DNA of 64,000 nt from Sphingomonas sp. IW22 (GTDB lineage Bacteria > Pseudomonadota > Alphaproteobacteria > Sphingomonadales > Sphingomonadaceae), in the NCBI RefSeq assembly GCF_041321155.1, contig NZ_JBGGWB010000009.1, positions 1-64,000 of the forward strand. The letters are read 5' to 3'. A program made the translations under genes and the position numbers. The notes beneath the pieces are model-generated. The model was not told the DNA's origin, did no database searches, and worked only from the letters and a program-made list of their open reading frames with translations. Numbering within the stretch: the first letter of the stretch is position 1; each line of letters begins with the position of its first letter. Below are positions 53,846 through 64,000 of the stretch, one piece after another.

Positions 53846-55306
53846 ATGGCCGACGAATGGTTCGACGTGGTGGTGGTCGGCGCGGGCCTGTCTGGCATCG
53901 GCATGGCCCGCCAGCTGAAGGTCGGCTGTCCCGAACTGAGCTTTACCTTGTTGGAAGCGCGCGATCGGCTGGGCGGCACATGGGACTTGTTCCGCTATCC
54001 CGGCGTCCGTTCGGATTCGGACATGTTCACCCTCGGCTATCGCTTTCGTCCCTGGACGGGGCAGCAAGCAATCGCGGACGGTGCGTCGATCCTCGAATAT
54101 CTGAACGACACGGCGCGGGACGAGGGGGTGGCCCCCCATATTCGCACCGGGCACCGGGTAGTTGCGGCGGAATGGTCCACGCCCGATGCGGCTTGGACGC
54201 TGACCGTCGATAGGGGGGATGGACGCCGCACCATCGGCTGTCGCTTTGTAGCGATGTGCACCGGCTATTATGACTATGAACGCGGGTACGCGCCGTCCTT
54301 TGCCGGGGAGGAGGCGTTTGGCGGGCCCATCGTCCACCCGCAATTCTGGCCGGAGGATCTGGCGCTGGAGGGGCGCCGCGTCGCCGTGATCGGCAGCGGG
54401 GCGACGGCGATGACGCTGGTTCCCGCACTGGTCGAACGCGGCGGGCAGGTGACAATGGTTCAGCGTTCCCCGACCTATGTCGTTGCCCGCCCGGCGCGCG
54501 ATCCGGTCGCAAATGGCCTGCGCCGCGTGATCGGCGCACGCGCTGCCGGGCGGGCGATCCGCTGGCGCAACGCGCTGATCGGGCAGTTCTTCTACAGCCG
54601 GATGCGGAAGCATCCAAAGGCGGCGGCGCGGCGGCTGATCGGCTGGGTCCGCGATCACCTTGGCCCCGATTTCGACGTCGATACGCATTTCACGCCGCGC
54701 TACGACCCGTGGGACCAGCGCCTGTGCCTGGTACCCGACGGCGACCTGTTCACCGCCATTCGCGACGGGCGGGCCAAGGTGGTGACGGGCTCGATCGACC
54801 GTTTCGAGCCGGGCGCCATCCGTATGGAATCGGGCGAACAGGTGCCCGCCGATATCATCGTCACTGCGACGGGCCTTGAGCTGAAGCTGATGGACGACAT
54901 GCCCGTCCGCATCGACGGTGAGGCCGTCGATTTCGCGGGAACGCTAAATTACAAGGGGCTGATGTTCAGCGGGGTGCCCAATCTGGCCTATTCATTCGGC
55001 TATACCAACGCATCCTGGACACTGAAGGCGGATCTGACCGCCGCTTATGTCGTTCGGCTGTTGAAGGCGATGCGCAAGCGCGGAATGCGGCAGGCGACGC
55101 CGGTCACAAGGGACGGCGATGCGGGCGATGAGGCGTTTCTGGACTTCACCTCCGGCTATGTCCGGCGGGCGATCGACCGGTTTCCGCGACAGGGGCGGCG
55201 CGCACCCTGGCGGTTGCACCAGAATTATCTGAAGGACGTGCTGGCCCTGCGGCTGGGCCGTGTCGACGATGCGATGGCATTCACCAACCCTGACCCCACG
55301 GCGTGA
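53846..55306 (+). CDS. Baeyer-Villiger-type flavin monooxygenase
   Basis: A 486-residue flavin-dependent monooxygenase. Two Rossmann folds are visible: GAGLSGIG (12-18 region) for FAD and GSGATAMT (about 182-189) for NADPH. Between them is FGGPIVHPQFWP, with F158, H164 and W168 in the spacing of the BVMO fingerprint FxGxxxHxxxW. LGGTWDLFRYPGVRSDSDM is also typical. The family inserts oxygen next to ketones or N/S-oxidises; the substrate here is unknown. The ATG is preceded by GGGAGG inside a hairpin. The stop is near otsB but separate reading is likely. Confidence 0.9.
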   Translation: MADEWFDVVVVGAGLSGIGMARQLKVGCPELSFTLLEARDRLGGTWDLFRYPGVRSDSDMFTLGYRFRPWTGQQAIADGASILEYLNDTARDEGVAPHIRTGHRVVAAEWSTPDAAWTLTVDRGDGRRTIGCRFVAMCTGYYDYERGYAPSFAGEEAFGGPIVHPQFWPEDLALEGRRVAVIGSGATAMTLVPALVERGGQVTMVQRSPTYVVARPARDPVANGLRRVIGARAAGRAIRWRNALIGQFFYSRMRKHPKAAARRLIGWVRDHLGPDFDVDTHFTPRYDPWDQRLCLVPDGDLFTAIRDGRAKVVTGSIDRFEPGAIRMESGEQVPADIIVTATGLELKLMDDMPVRIDGEAVDFAGTLNYKGLMFSGVPNLAYSFGYTNASWTLKADLTAAYVVRLLKAMRKRGMRQATPVTRDGDAGDEAFLDFTSGYVRRAIDRFPRQGRRAPWRLHQNYLKDVLALRLGRVDDAMAFTNPDPTA

Positions 55307-55374
55307 GCGGTGAAGTTTTTGCCGCAGTGCGGAACCGGGACGGGGGCGAAACATTCCCTTTGCGGGAGGCAATT

Positions 55375-56127
55375 TTGACAACAGACGATATTACGCTGCC
55401 TGCGCCGCCACATGACCTACTGGCGGGCGCGAGCCTGTTTCTCGATTTCGACGGCACGCTGGTTGAGCTGGAGGATCGACCCGATCTGGTCCATGCCGAT
55501 GACGCCCTGATCGCGCTGACGCGGCAACTGGGGGAGGCGCTGGATGGCCGTCTGGCGATCGTCACCGGCCGGGCGAGTGGCCATATTCTGGACCTGTTCG
55601 GCGAAGTCGCCTTCGCGATCGGCGGCAGCCACGGGGTCGAGTTTCGCTGGCCGGATGGCCGCACAGCCACGCCCGATGTGCCCGCCACGCTACCCGACGT
55701 AATTGCCGAGCTTCACCGCTTTGCCGAGGGGCATGACGGCGTAATCGTCGAGACAAAGCCGTTCGGCGCGGGCCTGCACTATCGCATGGCGCCGCATGTC
55801 GAGGATGATGCTCGTGCTATCGCCGGCGAACTGGCCCAGGCGCACGGCCTGCATCTTCAGCCCGGCAAGATGATGGTTGAGCTGCGCGCCGCGACCGGCG
55901 ACAAGGGCGCGGCGATCCAGCGGCTGATGGCGGAGGCTCCCTTTGCCGGAACCCGCCCGGTATTTCTGGGCGACGACGTGACCGACGAAGACGGCTTTCG
56001 TGCCGTCGCCGCGATGGAGGGAGCCGGAATCCTGGTCGGCGCGCCGCGCCCGACCGACGCCGGCTATCGTTTGAATGATGTAGCCGCGGTCCGCGAATGG
56101 CTGATCCGCGCGACGGAGGCGCTGTAA
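55375..56127 (+). CDS. otsB: Trehalose-6-phosphate phosphatase
   Basis: HAD-superfamily phosphatase that releases trehalose from trehalose 6-phosphate. Motif I FLDFDGTLVE has the nucleophile Asp24 and general acid Asp26; FLGDDVTDEDGF is motif IV. Length 250 residues is normal. The start is a TTG with a strong GCGGGAGG ribosome-binding site six bases ahead; a GTG at 55303 would add 24 residues without such a site. Its stop overlaps the start of the GH15 gene (TAATG), and otsA follows, giving a compact trehalose unit used for osmotic and desiccation tolerance. Confidence 0.93.
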   Translation: MTTDDITLPAPPHDLLAGASLFLDFDGTLVELEDRPDLVHADDALIALTRQLGEALDGRLAIVTGRASGHILDLFGEVAFAIGGSHGVEFRWPDGRTATPDVPATLPDVIAELHRFAEGHDGVIVETKPFGAGLHYRMAPHVEDDARAIAGELAQAHGLHLQPGKMMVELRAATGDKGAAIQRLMAEAPFAGTRPVFLGDDVTDEDGFRAVAAMEGAGILVGAPRPTDAGYRLNDVAAVREWLIRATEAL

Positions 56128-57923
56128 TGACCCCCAGTCTTAACTTATGGCCGATCGGCAATTGCCAGGTGTCGGCGCTGGTCGACACGCAGGCCCGCTT
56201 CGTGTGGGGATGCGTGCCGCGCGTCGATGGCGATCCGGTCTTTTCCTCGCTGCTAGACGGGCGCGACCCTGAAAGCGACGACGCGGTCGGCCTGTGGGCC
56301 ATCGACCTGCAGGATTGCGCCAGCGTCACGCAGGAATATCGGCGCAACACGCCCATTCTGGTCAGCCGCATGACCGATGCCAGCGGCAGCGCGATCGAGG
56401 TCATCGACTTCTGCCCCCGTTTCGAGCGGCTCGGCCGTACCTATCGCCCGGTCAGCTACGTCCGCATCGTGCGCCCCGTGGCGGGCAGCCCGCGCGTGCG
56501 GATGCGGCTGCGCCCGACACGCGGATGGGGCGATGCCAATGTCGAGCGCACATCGGGCTCGAACCACATGCGCTTCCTGCTGGACGGGTTGCAGCTGCGC
56601 CTGACCACCAATGCGCCCGTCGGCTTGTTGTGGGACGAGCGCCCGTTCCGCGTCGAGCGGCCGCTCTATTTCTTCCTTGGTCCGGACGAGAGTTTCTCCG
56701 GCGATCTGTCGACTGCGGTCGAGGAGATGCTGGCCTACACCACGCACCATTGGCAGCAATGGGCGCGCGGGCTGGCGACGCCGTTCGAGTGGCAGGATGT
56801 GGTCATCCGTTCGGCGATCACACTGAAGCTGTGCCAGCATGAGGAAAGCGGCGCGATCGTCGCCGCACTGACCACTTCCATCCCCGAACATGCCGGGTCG
56901 GAACGCAACTGGGACTATCGCTACTGCTGGATCCGCGATGCCTATTACACGGTTCAGGCGCTGAACCGCGTTGGCGCGCTCGACGTGCTGGAGGGGTATC
57001 TCGGCTATCTGCGAAACATCGTCGATGATGCCAAGGGCGGCGCCATTCAACCGCTCTACGGCGTGCTGGGCGAACCCAAGCTGCCTGAGGTGCAGGCGCC
57101 GCGACTGGCGGGTTATCGCGGCATGGGCCCGGTTCGTGTCGGCAATCAGGCCGCCGAACAGGTTCAGCACGACGCCTATGGCCAGATCGTCCTGTCCAAC
57201 GTGCAGGCCTTTTTCGACGAACGTCTGTTCCGCATGGCGGGCGTCGAGGATTTCGAGGCGCTGGAGCGGGTCGGCGAGCGTGCATGGGAGCTGTATGACA
57301 AGCCTGATGCCGGGCTGTGGGAGCTTCGCACGCGGCAATCGGTCCATACCTATTCGGCGGCGATGTGTTGGGCGGCGTGCGACCGGCTGGGGAATGCGGC
57401 GGAGCGGCTGCAACTCAACGAACGCGCCGCATTCTGGAACGACCGCGCGCGCACGATGCGGGAGCGGATCGAAAAGGCCGCATGGCGCGAAGATACGCAG
57501 CGCATGTCCGCGACCTTTTCCGGCGATGATCTGGACGCCAGCCTGATCCAGCTTCTGGACCTGCGTTTCCAGTCGCCCGACGATCCGCGTTTCCGCGGCA
57601 CGCTGGCGGCGGTGGAGCAGGGGCTGCGTCGCGGCAGCCACATGCTGCGCTACGACACTGAGGACGATTTCGGCCTGCCTGAGACGGCGTTCAACGTCTG
57701 CACCTTCTGGCTGATCGAAGCGTTGCATTTTACTGGCCGTGATGCAGATGCACGGGCCCTTTTTGAAGAAATGTTATCGCGCCGCACGCCAGCGGGGCTA
57801 TTGTCGGAGGATATCGATCCCCAAACCGGGGAATTGTGGGGCAATTATCCCCAGACCTATTCGCTGGTCGGCATGATCAATTGTGCTGTCCTGTTGAGCA
57901 AGCCATGGAGTGCGATCCGTTGA
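56127..57923 (+). CDS. Glycoside hydrolase family 15 protein
   Basis: A 598-residue GH15 enzyme of the bacterial glucoamylase/trehalase type. N-terminal beta-sandwich (about 1-220) and a C-terminal (alpha/alpha)6 barrel with SERNWDYRYCWIRDAYYTVQAL and GLLSEDIDPQTGELWGNYPQTYS carrying the two conserved catalytic acids. Between otsB and otsA this group is often annotated glucoamylase, but proteins of this clade have been shown to cut trehalose in some actinobacteria, so a trehalase role is plausible. No signal peptide: cytoplasmic. Overlaps the otsB stop by one base and runs into otsA by 19 bases. Confidence 0.9.
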   Translation: MTPSLNLWPIGNCQVSALVDTQARFVWGCVPRVDGDPVFSSLLDGRDPESDDAVGLWAIDLQDCASVTQEYRRNTPILVSRMTDASGSAIEVIDFCPRFERLGRTYRPVSYVRIVRPVAGSPRVRMRLRPTRGWGDANVERTSGSNHMRFLLDGLQLRLTTNAPVGLLWDERPFRVERPLYFFLGPDESFSGDLSTAVEEMLAYTTHHWQQWARGLATPFEWQDVVIRSAITLKLCQHEESGAIVAALTTSIPEHAGSERNWDYRYCWIRDAYYTVQALNRVGALDVLEGYLGYLRNIVDDAKGGAIQPLYGVLGEPKLPEVQAPRLAGYRGMGPVRVGNQAAEQVQHDAYGQIVLSNVQAFFDERLFRMAGVEDFEALERVGERAWELYDKPDAGLWELRTRQSVHTYSAAMCWAACDRLGNAAERLQLNERAAFWNDRARTMRERIEKAAWREDTQRMSATFSGDDLDASLIQLLDLRFQSPDDPRFRGTLAAVEQGLRRGSHMLRYDTEDDFGLPETAFNVCTFWLIEALHFTGRDADARALFEEMLSRRTPAGLLSEDIDPQTGELWGNYPQTYSLVGMINCAVLLSKPWSAIR

Positions 57924-59305
57924 GCCGGCTGATCATTATTTCGAATCGTGTGTCAGCGCCGACCGAATCCAGTTCGGGGGCACAGGGGGGGCTGGCCGTC
58001 GCGCTGGCCGCCGCACTTCGCGAATATAAGGGCATCTGGTTCGGCTGGTCGGGCGAAACGACCGAACAATTTACCGGCCATATCAACTTCCAGCGCAATC
58101 AGGGCGTGACCACCGCCACCGTCGATCTGGAAGAGCAGGACATCGACGAATATTATAACGGCTATGCGAACCGGACGCTGTGGCCGCTATTCCACTATCG
58201 CATTGACCTGGCAGAATATGAGCGGGACTTTGCCGGGGGTTATAGCCGCGTCAACGACCGCTTTGCCGACACTGTCCGCCCGCTGATCGAGGCGGACGAC
58301 GCGATCTGGATTCAGGATTACCACATGTTCCCGCTGGGCAGCGCGCTGCGCAAGCGGGGCTGCGGCAACCGGATCGGCTTTTTTCTGCACATCCCATGGC
58401 CACCGCGCCGCTTGCTGGCCGTGTTGCCGGAAGCGACGGAGCTGGTCCGCCATCTGTTTGCCTATGACGTACTGGGCTTCCATACGCAGGAATGGCTCGA
58501 CAGCTTTGTCGATTACGCCGTCGACGAAATGGGCGCGACGCTGGATGGCGACCGGCTGACGCTGGGCGACCGGAGCGTTCAGGTGATGGCCAACCCGATC
58601 GGCATCGACGCCAAGGAGTTTATCGAGGCGTCACGCTCGCCCACGGCGCGACTGACCTATCGCCGGATGCGCGATTCAGCGGTCGGCCGCGACCTGATCG
58701 TCGGGGTTGACCGGCTGGATTATTCGAAGGGGCTGGAAGAACGCTTCCTCGGCTATGAACGCTTCCTTCAGGAGCATCCTGAGGAGCGCAAGGAAGTATT
58801 CCTGCTCCAGATCGCGCCGCCGTCGCGCGCGTCGGTCGGCAGCTATCAGAAAATCCGCGCCACGCTTGAGGGGCTGTCGGGCCGCATCAACGGCGCCTAT
58901 GCCGATGTCGACTGGGTGCCGATCCGGTACGTCAATCAGGGTTATCCGCGCGAACAGCTGGCGGGCATTTATCGCGCGGCGAAGATCGGACTGGTCACGC
59001 CGCTGCGTGACGGCATGAACCTGGTCGCCAAGGAATATGTCGCGGCGCAGGACCCGGAAGATCCCGGCGTCCTCATCTTGTCGCGATTTGCCGGTGCCGC
59101 GGCGCAGCTGGGAGAAGGCGCGCTGCTCATCAACCCGTACAGCGCCGAGGAGATCAGCGACGCGATCATCGCAGCGCTAAAGATGCCGCGCGACGAACGG
59201 CAGCGCCGCTGGCGTGGAATGATGGAGAATGTCCAGGCAGAGGACGTGGTCTGGTGGCGAAAGCAATTCACCGATGCGCTGATCGGAGAGGCGGTCGACG
59301 CATAA
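57905..59305 (+). CDS. otsA: Alpha,alpha-trehalose-phosphate synthase
   Basis: GT20 enzyme making trehalose 6-phosphate from UDP-glucose and glucose 6-phosphate. The 466-residue product has the N-terminal RLIIISNRV strand, GGLAVAL glucose-phosphate loop, IGFFLHIPWPP, the VDRLDYSKGLEERFLGYERFL segment and DGMNLVAKEYVAAQ for nucleotide-sugar binding. The ATG at 57905 lies inside the GH15 gene end; this is the first start consistent with the family. A GC hairpin (59319-59341) follows. Confidence 0.95.
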   Translation: MECDPLSRLIIISNRVSAPTESSSGAQGGLAVALAAALREYKGIWFGWSGETTEQFTGHINFQRNQGVTTATVDLEEQDIDEYYNGYANRTLWPLFHYRIDLAEYERDFAGGYSRVNDRFADTVRPLIEADDAIWIQDYHMFPLGSALRKRGCGNRIGFFLHIPWPPRRLLAVLPEATELVRHLFAYDVLGFHTQEWLDSFVDYAVDEMGATLDGDRLTLGDRSVQVMANPIGIDAKEFIEASRSPTARLTYRRMRDSAVGRDLIVGVDRLDYSKGLEERFLGYERFLQEHPEERKEVFLLQIAPPSRASVGSYQKIRATLEGLSGRINGAYADVDWVPIRYVNQGYPREQLAGIYRAAKIGLVTPLRDGMNLVAKEYVAAQDPEDPGVLILSRFAGAAAQLGEGALLINPYSAEEISDAIIAALKMPRDERQRRWRGMMENVQAEDVVWWRKQFTDALIGEAVDA

Positions 59306-59318
59306 TCACAACCGCTTC

Positions 59319-59341
59319 GCCGCCCCGTTGGACGGGGCGGC
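59319..59341. terminator. Bidirectional hairpin between otsA and DUF952
   Basis: A perfect 9-bp stem GCCGCCCCG/CGGGGCGGC with a 5-base loop lies between two convergent genes. No T-run on either side. Confidence 0.5.
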
Positions 59342-59357
59342 GCAGGCATTCTGACGT

Positions 59358-59703
59358 TCAGCCCGTAACGGGCAATCGCACCGTGCCGTCATCGTCGCGC
59401 ACCATCGCGCCATAGGCCACGATCGCCGACAGCGGTAAAGCGGCATAGATATGCGGGAACAACTGCCCGCCCCGGCTTTCCTCCCAACGAACCGCATCGC
59501 CCAGCGCCGACAGGTCGACAGCGGCGACATGCAGGTCGGTTTGCCCCGCAAAATGCTTGTCGACCGTCTCGGTCAGCTGCTGCGCGGTCGACAGGTGGAT
59601 ATAGCCATCGGCGAGATCGACTGGCGCCCCGGCGAAGCTGCCATCCGCCTCCAGCGCCGCCATCTGTTCGGCGGTCAGCACCTTATAGGCGGTCTGGGGC
59701 CGG

Positions 59704-59711
<8 letters not shown>
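59358..59711 (-). CDS. DUF952 family protein
   Basis: A 117-residue protein of the DUF952 family. It has the family core AYKVLTAEQMAALEADGSFAGAPVDLADGYIHLS, HFAGQTDLHVAAVDL and the W-E-E-S-R-G-G-QLFPHIYAALPL stretch. The fold resembles ADP-ribosyl-related enzymes (RNA 2'-phosphotransferase-like), but activity is unknown. The ATG at 59711 overlaps the gyrA stop by 8 bases, so it is likely translated along with gyrA; ATG at 59717 or 59735 are alternatives. Confidence 0.85.
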
Positions 59712-62496
<2,785 letters not shown>

Positions 62497-62596
62497 GGCA
62501 GGCTTTCGCTTTCGTGTAAGGTTCGTGACAAGGCTCTAGACCCGTCTCGCTGCCCTAACAAGCCTCGCGCGCGCCCGCGTATCAATGCAGTGCGGC

Positions 62597-63280
62597 TCAG
62601 AAGGGGATTTCGGCGCCGTCCCAGGCAAAGACCTTGCCGCTGTCATGTGGCTTCAGCCCGTCCAGCACGTCCAGCAGTTGCAGCGCCGCCCGATCGGGTG
62701 CGAACAGCTTGCCCGGCGCGACATTACCCTGAAAGGGTTTGGACAGGCCGGTATCGACCGTGCCCGGATGCAGACCGACGACGATGGTGCGGTCATATTT
62801 GCGCCGCGCCTCGATCGCGATGTTTCGCAACAACATGTTTAGCGCCGCCTTGGACGCGCGATAGCCGTGCCAGCCACCCAGCGTATTGTCGCCGATCGAG
62901 CCGACGCGCGCCGAAAGGGCGGCAAAGGTCGGGGTTCCGGTGCGCGGGAACAGCGGCAGGAAATGCTTGGCGACCAGCGCGGGGCCGATGGCATTGATCG
63001 CATGGACACGCGCCAACCAGTCGGCGTCCAGATCCTTCAGCGCCTTTTCCGGGCCATGTTCAGCGTCGTGAAGGATGCCGGTTGCCACCATCACCAGCGC
63101 GGGCGGGGGCCCGGCGCCCACGCGTGCAGCGGCATCTGCGATGCTGGCCTCGTCGGTCAGGTCCAGCCCGTCGCGCCGCGACAGGCGCCAGACGCGCTTG
63201 AAACGCGCCTCTTCCTCGATCGCGTCGGCCAGTGCGCCGCCGATTCCGCCCGATGCGCCGATGATGACTGCCGATTGCAT
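62597..63280 (-). CDS. Short-chain dehydrogenase, C-factor/CsgA type
   Basis: A 227-residue SDR. The cofactor loop is IGASGGIGGALA near residue 6, then ALVMVATGILHD and FAALSARVGSIGDNTLGGWHGYRASKAALNML, which includes catalytic Ser, Tyr and Lys. The text is close to the C-factor-like SDRs of gammaproteobacteria. Substrate unknown. The ATG at 63280 gives MQSAVIIGASG; a longer in-frame start at 63316 is less likely. Confidence 0.87.
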   Translation of the reverse strand: MQSAVIIGASGGIGGALADAIEEEARFKRVWRLSRRDGLDLTDEASIADAAARVGAGPPPALVMVATGILHDAEHGPEKALKDLDADWLARVHAINAIGPALVAKHFLPLFPRTGTPTFAALSARVGSIGDNTLGGWHGYRASKAALNMLLRNIAIEARRKYDRTIVVGLHPGTVDTGLSKPFQGNVAPGKLFAPDRAALQLLDVLDGLKPHDSGKVFAWDGAEIPF

Positions 63281-63447
63281 ATGCGATTCGCTATTGCCAG
63301 ATATCCCCCGCGTCAAATCGGCGCGGGAGCCGCTGCGTTCAAAAAGCGTTCAGCGCCATGATGGCACGGAGGGTCGCAAGCCCTTCGGCTTGAATGACGC
63401 AGCCGGGGCATTTAGGGGCTAAGTCCCCCGAGAGGAGAATTATACCC

Positions 63448-64000
63448 ATGTCGATCGTGTCCAAGGCCGCACTCACCGCGATGCTGGCGCTGGGCGGCGT
63501 TGCCACCGTCGCTACCCCCGCCACTGCGGCCCCGGTTCAGAAGAAGAAGGGCAAGGAGGGCGAAGCCCCCGCGCTGAAGGTGGGTGAGGATTTCCGCAAG
63601 GCCGCCGTTGCCGCTCAGACCGCGCTGCAGGGGGGCGATACCGCGACTGCCGAAACCCAGCTTGCCGCCGCCGAAGCGCTGATCAAGAACGACGACGAAA
63701 AATACTTCGCCGCGCAGCTTCGCCTGCCGCTGGAAGCGCGCAAGAAGAACGTTCCGGGGATGAAGAACGCGCTGGACGTGCTGCTTGCCGACCCGCGCAC
63801 TCAGGACAAGCAGCGCCTGATGTTCGTGCGCGGCGACATCGCGCGTCAGGAAAAGGATTATGCCGGCGCGCTCCAGTATCTGCAGCAGGCGCAGCAGGCG
63901 GGTTATCAGGACGAAAACCTGCCGTTGATGCTTGCCCAGACCCATTTCGACATGAACAACGCGCAGGCCGGCGTCGCCGAACTGGAAAAGGCGGTTCAGG
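63448..64000 (+). CDS. Secreted tetratricopeptide-repeat protein (partial)
   Basis: Reads to the end of the window without a stop; at least 184 residues. ATG with AGAGGAG 10 bases before it. A signal peptide (SKAALTAMLALGGVATVATPATA) is followed by a lysine-rich patch KKKGKEGEA and helical repeats: LPLEARKKNVPGMKNALDVLL, FVRGDIARQEKDYAGALQYL, and LMLAQTHFDMNNAQAGVAEL, each in TPR spacing. A periplasmic scaffolding role is likely but unproven. Confidence 0.75.
   Translation, partial: MSIVSKAALTAMLALGGVATVATPATAAPVQKKKGKEGEAPALKVGEDFRKAAVAAQTALQGGDTATAETQLAAAEALIKNDDEKYFAAQLRLPLEARKKNVPGMKNALDVLLADPRTQDKQRLMFVRGDIARQEKDYAGALQYLQQAQQAGYQDENLPLMLAQTHFDMNNAQAGVAELEKAVQ

Overview
The window looks like a chromosome segment from a GC-rich sphingomonad-type alphaproteobacterium (order Sphingomonadales, probably Sphingomonas or a close relative). 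This rests on protein character and gene order (ptsP, rodZ-like, cpoB, tilS, ftsH; purD/xseA/DUF2093/M23; aroA-cmk; FYDLN-acid protein next to a tRNA-Ala; tamA-tamB; an EcfG-style promoter candidate). It has not been checked by a database search.

Layout. 165-24694 is mostly housekeeping: a nitronate monooxygenase-like enzyme, a lipoprotein, the nitrogen-PTS enzyme PtsP, an envelope/tRNA/protease run (rodZ-like, cpoB, tilS, ftsH), an outer-membrane protein, an SDR, prmA, a signalling block on the minus strand (hybrid kinase with an overlapping GGDEF response regulator, then a NarL-type regulator), purD and xseA diverging with overlapping start codons, an M23 lipoprotein peptidase, a DUF4142 protein and the aroA-cmk pair.

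24873-34755 is a 9.9-kb integrated genomic island. It begins inside the 3' end of tRNA-Ala(GGC) and ends at an 18-bp direct copy of that 3' end. It carries a 604-aa tyrosine integrase beside the tRNA, an AT-rich operon of two overlapping reverse-transcriptase genes, a structured non-coding region with an ACACAC template-like tract, a serine resolvase coupled to a small zinc-binding HNH-like protein, an XRE regulator, a DUF4236 protein that ends in an FtsK-gamma-like winged helix, a 150-bp near-perfect palindrome, a 470-aa protein of unknown function, and a small gene that reads through the right attachment site. The RT pair plus ncRNA fits the anti-phage DRT type 3 system (Drt3a/UG3, Drt3b/UG8). 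It is the most exciting content of the window.

34965-44281 is a carbohydrate locus: TonB-dependent receptor, MFS transporter, GH43 xylosidase/arabinosidase, LacI regulator and alginate-export-type porin, with LacI-like palindromes in the two main intergenic gaps. 44307-53790 holds tRNA-Gln(TTG), ilvE, a MarR regulator, a YihY membrane protein and the tamA-tamB translocation module. 53846-59305 is a Baeyer-Villiger-type monooxygenase followed by a tightly coupled otsB-GH15-otsA trehalose cluster. The window closes with DUF952, gyrA, an SDR and a TPR protein that runs off the end.
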